Below are positions 17,087 to 25,748 of a DNA stretch of 51,963 bases, piece by piece. Positions within the stretch are counted from its first letter, which is position 1. Each line of letters starts with the position of its first letter. The stretch comes from Bacteroidales bacterium. GTDB lineage: Bacteria > Bacteroidota > Bacteroidia > Bacteroidales > UBA1715. The DNA lies in contig JAFXAU010000019.1 of NCBI GenBank assembly GCA_017516865.1, positions 1-51,963 of the forward strand, in the 5' to 3' direction. The notes under the pieces are model-generated. The model ran no database searches and had not been told where the DNA came from. It saw only the letters and a list, made by a program, of their open reading frames with translations. The position numbers and the translations under genes are program-made.

Positions 17087-17986
17087 TTATTTGAGGTATA
17101 AAATACCGATTCCGAGTAGTACGCCAATAAGTACAAAACCTTTTTTGACAATATTTTGTTCTTTAAAAATGACTGCGCCAGCGAGGAACGAAATGATGAC
17201 ATTGCTTCGTCGGATCGCCGAAATTACTGCAATCAAAGCTCCCGGAATACTGATAGCGTAGAAGTAGAAAAAGTCGGCAAAAACTAAGAATACGCCTATG
17301 AGCGGAATTGTCCACCGCCATTGAAATTGGTCGGCATATTTTCTGTTCGGGAACCATAGTATCATCACGGTGGGTATCATTAGTAGAAACTGGTAAATTG
17401 AGAAGTATGCCTGTACTTCCATTTTGGGGATACCGCATTGTGCAATCAAGTATTTGTCGAAAAGAGCACTCACGGAACCCAAAATTGTTCCTAAAAAAAT
17501 AAAGACAATCCAGATGTTGCGCGAAAAACGGATGCCTTCTTTTTTGCCGAGAAAAGAATAAAGATACAGACTGATTATAATCAACAATATGCCACACCAT
17601 TGACTTGCCGTCAGCGACTCGTGTAAAACCAAAACCGCTCCGCAGAGCGTCCACATTGGTGCCGAAGACCGTATTGGACCGACAATAGAAATAGGCAGAT
17701 ATTTCATTGCAAAAAATGAGAATATCCACGATGCCCATACGATAATACTTTTAATGAAGATTAAAAACTGGTCGTGCGGATTGGTGTATGGAATAAAGAA
17801 TACCGTTCCTTCCAGTGTCAATGGTGATACTGACGATAGAATAATCAAAGGAAGAAACATCAAAAGCGACGTTGCCGACGAAATGAGCATGACCAACAGC
17901 ACGGCGTTACCTTTGAGCGACAGTTTTTTGAAAATATCGTATATGCCGAGGAAAACTGCAGAACAGATTACAAGAGGAATCCACAT
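17087..17986 (-). CDS. EamA/DMT-family transporter
   Basis: A 299-residue membrane protein with about ten hydrophobic segments in two EamA halves, in drug/metabolite transporter layout. The first half includes PLVICSAVFLGIYDIFKKLS and PISIVGPIRSSAPMWTLCGA; the second includes PLIGVFLVFADFFYFYA and ALIAVISAIRRSNVIISFLA. The short C-terminal tail (GILYLK) is usual. The substrate is unknown. It follows pgi on the same strand, but a palindrome with a T run between them suggests partial termination. The ATG start lies directly at the first membrane segment. Confidence 0.85.
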   Translation of the reverse strand: MWIPLVICSAVFLGIYDIFKKLSLKGNAVLLVMLISSATSLLMFLPLIILSSVSPLTLEGTVFFIPYTNPHDQFLIFIKSIIVWASWIFSFFAMKYLPISIVGPIRSSAPMWTLCGAVLVLHESLTASQWCGILLIIISLYLYSFLGKKEGIRFSRNIWIVFIFLGTILGSVSALFDKYLIAQCGIPKMEVQAYFSIYQFLLMIPTVMILWFPNRKYADQFQWRWTIPLIGVFLVFADFFYFYAISIPGALIAVISAIRRSNVIISFLAGAVIFKEQNIVKKGFVLIGVLLGIGILYLK

Positions 17987-18002
17987 AGAATGTATTAAAA
18001 AA

Positions 18003-18032
18003 TGTAGAGACGCGATTAATCGCGTCTCTACA
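18003..18032. repeat. 30-bp perfect palindromic repeat, copy 2; likely terminator of pgi
   Basis: TGTAGAGACGCGATT pairs with its exact complement AATCGCGTCTCTACA. Read on the minus strand it is followed by a run of six T, so it can stop pgi transcription before the EamA gene. It is a copy of the element at 6183-6210. Confidence 0.85.
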
Positions 18033-18057
18033 ATAAATTACAACGAAAACGGAGATA

Positions 18058-19707
18058 TTATCTCATTTCTTTGTATTTGTTAATCAATCCGTTAGTTGAA
18101 GAATCGTGGCTCGAAACCGCATCGTTGTTCTTCAATTCTGGAAGAATCACGTTAGCCAACTGTTTTCCAAGTTGTACGCCCCATTGGTCGAAACTGAAAA
18201 TGTTCCAGATGATTCCTTGGGTGAAAATCTTGTGCTCGTACATTGCGATTAACGAACCCAACGTTCTCGGAGTCAATTTCTTGAACAAGATTGAGTTTGT
18301 TGGGATATTGCCTTTGAACACCATAAATGGAAGCAACATTGCGATGTCTTCGTCAGATTTTCCTTGTTTTTTCAATTCGGCAGTAACTTGTTCAGCAGTT
18401 TTACCCATCATAAGTGCCTCCGGCTGAGCGAAGAAGTTAGCCAACAACTTTGGATGGTGGTCGCCGATAGGATTCTGCGAAATGGCAGGAGCCATGAAAT
18501 CGCACGGAATCATTTTCGTTCCTTGGTGAATCAACTGATAGAAAGCGTGCTGACCGTTTGTTCCCGGTTCGCCCCAAAGAATTGGACCTGTCTGGTACGA
18601 AACTTCTTTTCCGTTGCGGTCAACGTATTTACCGTTACTTTCCATATTTCCTTGTTGGAAATAAGCCGAGAAACGGTGCATATATTGGTCGTATGGCAAA
18701 ATTGCCTCAGTTTCGGCACCGTAGAAGTTGTTGTACCAAATGCCAATCAACGCCAAAATCACAGGCAAGTTCTTGCTGAATTCCGTGTTGCGGAAGTGTT
18801 TGTCCATTGCGTGTGCACCTTCCAACAATTCTTGGAAATTCTCGAAACCTATGTTGCAAGCGATAGACAATCCGATAGCACTCCACAATGAATAGCGGCC
18901 GCCAACCCAATCCCAGAATTCAAACATATTGTTGGTGTCGATGCCAAATTCCGAAACAGCTTTTGCGTTCGTGCTGAGGGCAACGAAATGTTTTGCAACG
19001 GCTTTCTCGTCTTTTGCAGCTTTCAAGAACCAATCCTTTGCTGTTTGTGCGTTCGTCATTGTTTCAAGCGTGGTGAACGTTTTGGAAGCAACGATGAACA
19101 ATGTCGTTTCTGGGTCAACTTTCTTCAACGTCTCAGCCATGTGAGTTCCGTCGATGTTGGAAACGAAATAGCTGGTGATGTTCGGTTTTTTGTATGGTTT
19201 CAACGCTTCGGTAACCATAAGCGGACCAAGGTCGGAACCACCGATACCAATATTTACGATAGATTTGATTGCCTTGCCAGTGTAACCTTTCCATTCGCCA
19301 GAAATGATTTTTTCTGAAAAATCCTTCATTTGGGCAAGAACGCGGTTCACGTCGGGCATCACATCTTTTCCGTCGGAATAAATCGGTGTGTTGCTGCGGT
19401 TACGCAACGCAATGTGTAGCACGGAACGTTTCTCCGTCTTGTTGATTTTTTCGCCTGTGAATTCTGCCTCGATGGCGTCCTTCAAACCACACTCCTCTGC
19501 TAATTTAAGCAGAAGCGACATAACTTTTTCGTCGATAAGGTTTTTTGAAAAATCAACGAAAATATCTTCGAACTGTAAAGAATATTTTGCCGCACGTTGA
19601 GAATCTTTGGCAAACATATCCTTCATTTGAGTACCCTTGAACGTGGCGAAATAGTTTTCCAATTCTTTCCACGCATTCGTCTGAGTAGGATTAACTGTTG
19701 GTAACAT
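18058..19707 (-). CDS. pgi: glucose-6-phosphate isomerase
   Basis: A 549-residue phosphoglucose isomerase of the standard long form. The SIS sugar-phosphate segments [11 protein letters not shown] and [15 protein letters not shown], the PGI signatures [19 protein letters not shown] and [14 protein letters not shown], and the active-site region [20 protein letters not shown] are all intact. It interconverts glucose 6-phosphate and fructose 6-phosphate in the cytoplasm. A TAnnTTTG element reads on the minus strand at 19731-19738, just ahead of the start. Confidence 0.97.
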   Translation of the reverse strand: MLPTVNPTQTNAWKELENYFATFKGTQMKDMFAKDSQRAAKYSLQFEDIFVDFSKNLIDEKVMSLLLKLAEECGLKDAIEAEFTGEKINKTEKRSVLHIALRNRSNTPIYSDGKDVMPDVNRVLAQMKDFSEKIISGEWKGYTGKAIKSIVNIGIGGSDLGPLMVTEALKPYKKPNITSYFVSNIDGTHMAETLKKVDPETTLFIVASKTFTTLETMTNAQTAKDWFLKAAKDEKAVAKHFVALSTNAKAVSEFGIDTNNMFEFWDWVGGRYSLWSAIGLSIACNIGFENFQELLEGAHAMDKHFRNTEFSKNLPVILALIGIWYNNFYGAETEAILPYDQYMHRFSAYFQQGNMESNGKYVDRNGKEVSYQTGPILWGEPGTNGQHAFYQLIHQGTKMIPCDFMAPAISQNPIGDHHPKLLANFFAQPEALMMGKTAEQVTAELKKQGKSDEDIAMLLPFMVFKGNIPTNSILFKKLTPRTLGSLIAMYEHKIFTQGIIWNIFSFDQWGVQLGKQLANVILPELKNNDAVSSHDSSTNGLINKYKEMR

Positions 19708-20063
19708 TGTATCTTGTTTTAAAATTTTTCCAAAAGTATGAATTTATTCAAAAATATTCGCAATCTCACAAAATGATTTACAACAAAACTGTAAACGGAA
19801 GAGTTGAGAGACGAAAGTAGTAATTCTTGATGTTCGCCTGCAAAGTCACAATGCTATTGTTATGTGAACAGAATTATTTCCCCTAAAAAAAGAAATGGAA
19901 CAGATTTCCAAGGATTAAAGTGGATATTTTCAAAAAAAGTAAAAATTTCATGCAGTCTTTTGACTTTTTTCGGACTATGTATAAGGTGAATTATTCTTAA
20001 AATTTCTGGCACTTAATTTGATAGCAAAATAAAAGTGTATATTTGCAAAAATTTTAAAGAACT
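19708..20063. other. intergenic region between divergent pgi and the Skp-like gene
   Basis: This 356-base gap has no coding frame I can support. It holds a possible minus-strand promoter for pgi (CAAAAGTA, 19731-19738), a GAGTTGAGAGACGA repeat at 19801-19814, AT-rich sequence, and the promoter of the Skp-like gene. Confidence 0.6.
20017..20045 (+). promoter_or_regulatory. promoter of the Skp/OmpH gene
   Basis: A -33 TTTG (20017-20020) and a -7 TATATTTG (20038-20045), 17 bases apart, match the Bacteroidetes primary-sigma promoter. The ATG of the chaperone gene lies 18 bases further on. Confidence 0.7.
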
Positions 20064-20576
20064 ATGAGAAAATTAGTAAAATTCATGTTGTCTGCATTGT
20101 GCGTATGCAGTTTCGGATTCACTTCACAAGCACAAAAATTCGGTCATATCAATTATGAAGAGTTAGTTGCAGCTATGCCTGAGAGAGACGAGGCTCAGAA
20201 AACATTGGAGAAAGAATACAACGAAATGAAAAGTATCCTTGAAAGTATGTCAGTTGAATTCAACAAGAAACTTCTTGCCAGCCAATCTGCCGACACGCTT
20301 AGCGAAACAGGCAAGAAAATGCTTGCTCAAGAACTTCAAGACATGCAAACAAGAATAGAACAATACCAAAGAAACGGTGAACAGCATCTTGCACAACGTC
20401 AACAAGAACTTTTGGAACCACTTTTGGACAAAGCAGAAAAAGCAATTAAGGCTGTTGCGACCAAAGAAGGTTTTCTTTATATATTCGACGTAAGCACAGG
20501 CAGTCAAGTCCTTTTCTTCTCCGACAAGAGTATTGACATCATGCCACTCGTAAAAAAGGAATTGGGCATTCAATAA
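20064..20576 (+). CDS. OmpH/Skp-family periplasmic chaperone
   Basis: A 170-residue exported protein with signal peptide (ends TSQAQ, about 24). A long charged coiled-coil stretch (about 40-125, rich in Glu, Gln, Lys) lies between short beta segments FGHINYEELVAAMPE and FLYIFDVSTGSQVLFF, the layout of Skp, which holds unfolded outer-membrane proteins in the periplasm. The length is typical. The next gene starts about 90 bases downstream with its own promoter. Confidence 0.88.
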   Translation: MRKLVKFMLSALCVCSFGFTSQAQKFGHINYEELVAAMPERDEAQKTLEKEYNEMKSILESMSVEFNKKLLASQSADTLSETGKKMLAQELQDMQTRIEQYQRNGEQHLAQRQQELLEPLLDKAEKAIKAVATKEGFLYIFDVSTGSQVLFFSDKSIDIMPLVKKELGIQ

Positions 20577-20629
20577 TTGGCAACTTTTGACTAATTATTA
20601 ACAGTTCATCTATTTTATAATTTATTTGG

Positions 20630-20637
20630 TATATTTG
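20630..20637 (+). promoter_or_regulatory. -7 element before the acyltransferase gene
   Basis: TATATTTG matches TAnnTTTG. It overlaps the in-frame TTG at 20626, so translation must begin further down, at 20650 or 20665. Confidence 0.55.
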
Positions 20638-20664
20638 CCAAAAATTATAATGCATAAGAACGAT

Positions 20665-21795
20665 ATGCAAAATTTCGAATCTATAAGACCCTATAAAGAC
20701 ACTGAAGTTCCCAAAGCGGTTAAGCGACTGACTTCCAATATTTTCTTTCCATGGCTTGTGAATACGCTTGCCCCTGATGAAAATCTTAAGGCGGTTACCG
20801 ATAAAATTAAGGAAATAAAAACCGTAAAAGAATTTCAAGAGAAAGTCAGTTTTGCCGTAATTCGAAGAATAATCGACCAATCTATTACGAAATTTACGTG
20901 CGAAGGTTGGGAACAACTCGATAAAAACAAGCCTTATTTGTTCGTGTCGAATCATAGAGATATCGTTCTTGATGCGGCTCTGCTCAATTATTATTTCTTT
21001 CTCATCGATATTCCACAAACTGAAATCACTTTCGGAAGCAACTTGATGAAAAACGAAATTTCTGTTGACATAGGAAAACTAAACAGAATGTTTCCCATTA
21101 GCAGAAGCGGCAATCTTCGGGATTTGTATAGGGACTATATGGTCGTTTCTTCGTACATTCGTCACGTCATCAACGAAAAGAATCGTTCTGTGTGGATTGC
21201 CCAACGTAGTGGTCGTACAAAAGATGGAAACGATAAGACAGAACCAGCCGTACTGAAAATGTTTGCCATGAGCAACGATGACAATTTTGTGGAAAATATC
21301 TCGGAATTGTCCATAACTCCTGTCTCAGTTTCGTACGAATATGAATCGTGTGCATTTGCCAAGGCGGCTGAAATATATGTTTCGTCGCTTACAAAATACA
21401 AAAAGAGCAAATACGAAGACTATTATAGCATTTTCAATGGTGTGAAGGCGCAAAAAGGGAATGTGAATTTCGTCATTACTCCAACCATCACAAAAGAAGA
21501 ACTGGAATATTGCGATTCGTTCGAAAAGACGGAAAAGTTTGTACAGCTGGCAAAAATAATTGACAAACGAATTTACGATGCCTACACATTGTACAAAAAC
21601 AATTATATTGCATACGACATCCTTTACAAAGGCAACAAATTTGCCGACCAATACGATTCGAACGACAAGAAAATATTCCTTGATTATTTGGCAAACGGAA
21701 TAAACGATCTTGACATTCCGAACAAGAGCGATATAGAACGGATTCTGCTCGATATGTACGCCAATCCAGTGAAGAATAAGTTTTCGTTAAAATAA
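20665..21795 (+). CDS. GPAT/PlsC-like lipid acyltransferase
   Basis: A 376-residue predicted glycerolipid acyltransferase. Block I is SNHRDIVLDAALLNYYFFL (His97, Asp99, Asp103). The spacing from His to the last Asp is one longer than in the usual HX4D motif. Block II is FPISRSGNLRDLY and block III is VWIAQRSGRTKDGNDKTEP, recalling the PlsB-type GRSRTG segment. The start is set at MQNFESIRPY because homologs I recall begin in this way; an ATG at 20650 is also possible. A terminator follows. It probably acylates glycerol phosphate or lysophosphatidate at the inner membrane; the exact acceptor is not shown. Confidence 0.8.
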   Translation: MQNFESIRPYKDTEVPKAVKRLTSNIFFPWLVNTLAPDENLKAVTDKIKEIKTVKEFQEKVSFAVIRRIIDQSITKFTCEGWEQLDKNKPYLFVSNHRDIVLDAALLNYYFFLIDIPQTEITFGSNLMKNEISVDIGKLNRMFPISRSGNLRDLYRDYMVVSSYIRHVINEKNRSVWIAQRSGRTKDGNDKTEPAVLKMFAMSNDDNFVENISELSITPVSVSYEYESCAFAKAAEIYVSSLTKYKKSKYEDYYSIFNGVKAQKGNVNFVITPTITKEELEYCDSFEKTEKFVQLAKIIDKRIYDAYTLYKNNYIAYDILYKGNKFADQYDSNDKKIFLDYLANGINDLDIPNKSDIERILLDMYANPVKNKFSLK

Positions 21796-21811
21796 TGTAA
21801 CAAACACTTGG

Positions 21812-21840
21812 AAAGCACGGATTTTTGCCGTGCTTTTTCT
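21812..21840 (+). terminator. terminator after the acyltransferase gene
   Basis: AAAGCACGG pairs with CCGTGCTTT around a seven-base loop, followed by a T-rich tail. Confidence 0.85.
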
Positions 21841-21913
21841 TTTTCGTGGTGGCAGGACTATTCTTTGTCACAAACAAAATGTTTATTAGATTTGCAGAAA
21901 TAAAATTGACAAT

Positions 21914-22516
21914 ATGATACAGACAGATTTAGACAAGGCAAGCTACAGCTTGGGAATGAACATTGGCACGAGTTTAAAAGGCGAAGGCGTGACGGAAATC
22001 AATGCGGAAATGTTCGCTAAAGGACTTTCGGATATGATGAAAGGCGAAAAACTTGAGATTTCTTTGCAAGAAGCATTCGAGACAATTCAAACGTTTTTGG
22101 CTCAGGCAAATGCAAAAAAGTTTGAAAAAAACATTACTGAGAGTAAAAAGTTCTTGGAAGAAAATGCAAAACGTCCTGAAGTCGTTACATTGCCAAGTGG
22201 TTTGCAATACGAGATATTGAAACACGGTAACGGTCCTAAGCCAAAGGCAGCTGACACGGTTACAACACATTACCACGGTACGTTAATCGACGGAACCGTA
22301 TTTGACAGTTCTGTACAACGTAACCAGCCCGCTTCGTTCCCTGTGAACGGCGTGATTCAAGGATGGGTAGAGGCTTTACAGCTTATGCCGGTTGGTTCAA
22401 AATGGAAACTATATATCCCTTCTGAATTGGCATACGGAGCTAATCCGCATCCGGGCGGGCCGATAGAACCACACATGGCTTTGATTTTCGAAGTTGAATT
22501 GTTGGCGATAAAATAA
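21914..22516 (+). CDS. FKBP-type peptidyl-prolyl isomerase (FklB/Mip-like layout)
   Basis: A 200-residue isomerase with an N-terminal helical dimerisation domain (about 1-70, KASYSLGMNIGTSLKGEG ...) and a C-terminal FKBP domain (about 90-200). The FKBP fold marks are VTTHYHGTLIDGTVFDSS, FPVNGVIQGWVEALQLM and PSELAYGANPHPGGPIEP. No signal peptide is seen, so it is probably cytoplasmic, like FklB, rather than periplasmic. It catalyses prolyl cis-trans isomerisation during protein folding. Confidence 0.92.
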   Translation: MIQTDLDKASYSLGMNIGTSLKGEGVTEINAEMFAKGLSDMMKGEKLEISLQEAFETIQTFLAQANAKKFEKNITESKKFLEENAKRPEVVTLPSGLQYEILKHGNGPKPKAADTVTTHYHGTLIDGTVFDSSVQRNQPASFPVNGVIQGWVEALQLMPVGSKWKLYIPSELAYGANPHPGGPIEPHMALIFEVELLAIK

Positions 22517-22581
22517 GATACCGTCATTCGCTTTGTTTTTACTGCGAAAAATGTATATTTGAAGTGTTTTTGTTCGTGTTT

Positions 22582-24567
22582 ATGAAACGTATATTTTTAC
22601 TCGGCATTGTTTTCTTTCTGACAGCTACGTTTGCTTTCAGCCAGAAAAATTTGCAGAAACGTGCCGAAGATGCTTTACAAGCGAACGAATATACGTTTGC
22701 AATAAACAATTTCAAAAGTTTATTTTCGCAGATAGAAAATGAAGACCCGCAGAAAGCTGAAATAGCATATAAAATTGGATTTTGCTATCGCCATATTTCC
22801 CGTCCGCTTGATGCTCAACTTTGGCTCGAAAAGGCGATTTCGCTCAAATATCAGGATCCCATTGTGTATCTGTATTGTGCCGATGCGCTGAGAATGAACG
22901 AAAACTTCGATAAGGCAATTAAATATTACGAACACTATCAATCGCTTGTGCCGTCCGACAAAAAAGCGGAAAAAGGGATTGAATCGTGTCGAACAGCAAG
23001 AAAATGGATAAAAAATCCAACTAATTACAAAATCACAAATCTTGCGTACCTTAATAGTGAAAATTCTGATTATTCGCCATTCTTTCTATTTGACGGGAAA
23101 GGCAATACGGTGTACTTTTCATCGGCTCGTTCCAATGCTACGGGCGATATGGTGCATGGAGGAAGTGGTCAGAGCTTTTGTGACATTTTCTATTCGAAAG
23201 AAGATGCAAAGGGCTCATGGACTGAACCGCAATCTGTTTCGGAACAAATAAATACTCAAAGCGAAGAAGGTACTCCAAGTCTTTCGTCAGATGGGAAAAT
23301 GCTATTTTATACACAGTGCGAATATGGTGGAAACACAGCCTTTTGCAAAATTTTTTCGTCAATTCGTCTGGGTGGTGACTGGGACAAACCATCGTTGCTG
23401 CATTTTACCGATACGAAAGATACCGTAGACTACGTTCATCCTTGTATTTCGCCCAGTGGTCTCACGTTGTTTTTTGCATCGAACAGACCAGGCGGTTACG
23501 GAGGCTACGACATTTGGTATTGTACACGTACTTCAACAAAAGACAAGTGGGGAAAGGCTAAAAATCTCGGAAACGTAATCAATACCGAAGACGATGAATT
23601 GTTCCCTTATCTACGGAGCGACAGCGTTCTGTTTTTTGCATCGAACGGACATATAGGCATGGGCGGACTCGATATTTACCGTCTGAATTACGATAGTAAA
23701 GGTAAACCTTTTGTACTCAATATGATGAGTCCAATAAATTCTTCGTCGGACGATTTCGGCATTACATTTAGAAACGATACCGAAGAAGGATATTTTAGTT
23801 CAAACAGGCCAGGCGGCAAAGGGAACGATGACATTTATCATTTTTCAATCGTAAAACTGCACTATTCTGTTAATGGCAAGGTACTCAACGAAATAAGCGA
23901 AGAACCTATTTCGAATGCAAACATTACGCTTATAGGCAGCGATGGAACGTCTATTGAATTGCAGTCGGGAAATGACGGAAGTTATAACTTTAACCTTAAT
24001 CCACAAACAAACTATGTTTTGCTTGCATCTCACGACGGATATTTAAATAGCAAATATAAAATTTCGACATACGGCAGAAAAGACGACAAGGTATTCGACG
24101 TAAATCTGTATTTGACACAAACCGACGTTGCTGTGGAAGTGCCAAATGTATTGTACGATGTAAACCGTTGGGAACTTCGCCCTGAATCGATTGTCTCGCT
24201 CAACAAACTATTGGAAATTCTCGAAGATAACCCGAACATTGCCATAGAATTGAGTTCGCACACAGACTACCGTGTCGGTACAAAAATTACAAACGAGGAA
24301 CTGTCGCAACTTCGTGCCCAATCGGTTGTGGATTATCTTATTAGCAAAGGTATTGATTCAAAACGATTGACGGCAAAAGGTTATGGTGCAACAAACCCCA
24401 AAACGGTCGATACAAAATATGCCGATTTGTACCCGTTCCTACAAAAAGGCGATGTACTTTCACCTGAATTTATACAGAATTTAAATGACAAATCACAACA
24501 GGAAATTTGTCACCAAATAAATCGTAGAACAGAATTTAAAGTAACTTCAACTAATTTCAACAAATAA
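22582..24567 (+). CDS. TPR / PD40 propeller / OmpA-family envelope protein (PorE-like)
   Basis: A 661-residue exported protein. After the signal peptide (ends FAFSQ) come TPR-like helices (about 25-140) and WD40/PD40-type repeats (about 155-420; SFCDIFYSK, GGYGGYDIWYCTR, GGLDIYRLNYD, GNDDIYHFS). A carboxypeptidase-regulatory-like beta domain follows (about 425-510), then a C-terminal OmpA peptidoglycan-binding domain (about 525-661; IELSSHTDYRVG, LRAQSVVDYLISKGI, RLTAKGYGATNP). This domain order is that of PorE of the type IX secretion system. PorE of Porphyromonas is a lipoprotein, but no lipobox is seen here, so a general OmpA-family role is also possible. The ATG at 22582 begins the signal peptide. 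It overlaps purM by one base. Confidence 0.8.
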   Translation: MKRIFLLGIVFFLTATFAFSQKNLQKRAEDALQANEYTFAINNFKSLFSQIENEDPQKAEIAYKIGFCYRHISRPLDAQLWLEKAISLKYQDPIVYLYCADALRMNENFDKAIKYYEHYQSLVPSDKKAEKGIESCRTARKWIKNPTNYKITNLAYLNSENSDYSPFFLFDGKGNTVYFSSARSNATGDMVHGGSGQSFCDIFYSKEDAKGSWTEPQSVSEQINTQSEEGTPSLSSDGKMLFYTQCEYGGNTAFCKIFSSIRLGGDWDKPSLLHFTDTKDTVDYVHPCISPSGLTLFFASNRPGGYGGYDIWYCTRTSTKDKWGKAKNLGNVINTEDDELFPYLRSDSVLFFASNGHIGMGGLDIYRLNYDSKGKPFVLNMMSPINSSSDDFGITFRNDTEEGYFSSNRPGGKGNDDIYHFSIVKLHYSVNGKVLNEISEEPISNANITLIGSDGTSIELQSGNDGSYNFNLNPQTNYVLLASHDGYLNSKYKISTYGRKDDKVFDVNLYLTQTDVAVEVPNVLYDVNRWELRPESIVSLNKLLEILEDNPNIAIELSSHTDYRVGTKITNEELSQLRAQSVVDYLISKGIDSKRLTAKGYGATNPKTVDTKYADLYPFLQKGDVLSPEFIQNLNDKSQQEICHQINRRTEFKVTSTNFNK

Positions 24568-25736
24568 TGGCTGTAGAATCGAGATATATGCAACGAGGCG
24601 TTTCCGCGGGAAAAGAAGACGTTCACAATGCAATAAAAAACATCGACAAGGGTTTGTATCCAAAAGCATTCTGTAAAATAATCCCCGACATCTTAGGCGG
24701 AGACCCAGAATATTGCAATATAATGCATGCCGATGGTGCCGGTACAAAGTCTTCGTTGGCATATCTCTATTGGAAGGAAACAGGCGATTTATCAGTATGG
24801 AAAGGCATTGCACAAGATGCGCTCATTATGAATATTGACGACCTGCTCTGCGTGGGTGCGGTTGATAATATTTTGGTTTCATCAACTATTGGAAGAAATA
24901 AATTATTGATTCCTGGCGAAGTAATTTCAGCAATAATAAACGGAACAGACGAACTTTTGGCTGAATTGCGTGAAATGGGAATTGGCGTATATGCCACAGG
25001 CGGCGAGACAGCCGATGTGGGTGATTTAGTACGAACAATAATTGTTGACAGCACCGTAACTTGTCGCATGAAACGTAGCGATGTGATTAACAATGCGAAC
25101 ATTTCCGCTGGCGATGTAATTGTCGGTATTGCTTCGTATGGACAAGCGACATACGAAAAAGAATACAACGGAGGAATGGGCAGTAATGGTTTGACATCGG
25201 CACGTCATGATGTTTTTGCAAAATATCTTGCTCAAAAATATCCTGAAAGTTTCGACGCATCAGTTCCCGATGACTTGGTTTATTCTGGTAACCTTAAACT
25301 GACCGACAAGGTGGAAGGTTCTCCGATAGACGCGGGGAAATTAGTTTTGTCGCCGACACGTACATATGCACCAGTTGTAAAGAAACTTTTAGATGCAATG
25401 CGTCAGCAGATTCACGGCATGGTTCACTGTTCGGGCGGAGCACAGACAAAAATCCTTCATTTTATTGAAAATCTGAAAGTTGTAAAAGACAATCTTTTCC
25501 CTGTACCTCCGCTTTTCAGAACAATCCACGAACAAAGCGGAACAGATTGGAAGGAAATGTACAAAGTATTTAATATGGGACACAGATTGGAAGTATATGT
25601 TTCTCCAGAGAATGCACAACAAGTCATAGAAATTTCAAAAACATTTAATATTGACGCTCAAATTGTCGGTCATGTTGAAAAATCCAACAAAACCGAATTG
25701 ACCATCAAAAGCGAATTTGGGACATTCGAATATTAG
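24567..25736 (+). CDS. purM: phosphoribosylformylglycinamidine cyclo-ligase (AIR synthetase)
   Basis: A 389-residue PurM, the fifth step of purine synthesis, closing FGAM to AIR with ATP. Visible are the glycine-rich MHADGAGTKSSLAYLYW, QDALIMNIDDLLCVGA, the ATP-site GVYATGGETADVGDLV and the C-terminal domain with GMVHCSGGAQTKIL and MGHRLEVYV. The start overlaps the preceding stop as TAATG, suggesting coupled translation with the PorE-like gene. The length exceeds that of E. coli PurM but is usual for Bacteroidetes, as I recall. Confidence 0.93.
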   Translation: MAVESRYMQRGVSAGKEDVHNAIKNIDKGLYPKAFCKIIPDILGGDPEYCNIMHADGAGTKSSLAYLYWKETGDLSVWKGIAQDALIMNIDDLLCVGAVDNILVSSTIGRNKLLIPGEVISAIINGTDELLAELREMGIGVYATGGETADVGDLVRTIIVDSTVTCRMKRSDVINNANISAGDVIVGIASYGQATYEKEYNGGMGSNGLTSARHDVFAKYLAQKYPESFDASVPDDLVYSGNLKLTDKVEGSPIDAGKLVLSPTRTYAPVVKKLLDAMRQQIHGMVHCSGGAQTKILHFIENLKVVKDNLFPVPPLFRTIHEQSGTDWKEMYKVFNMGHRLEVYVSPENAQQVIEISKTFNIDAQIVGHVEKSNKTELTIKSEFGTFEY

Positions 25737-25748
25737 TTGAATTTAGAA

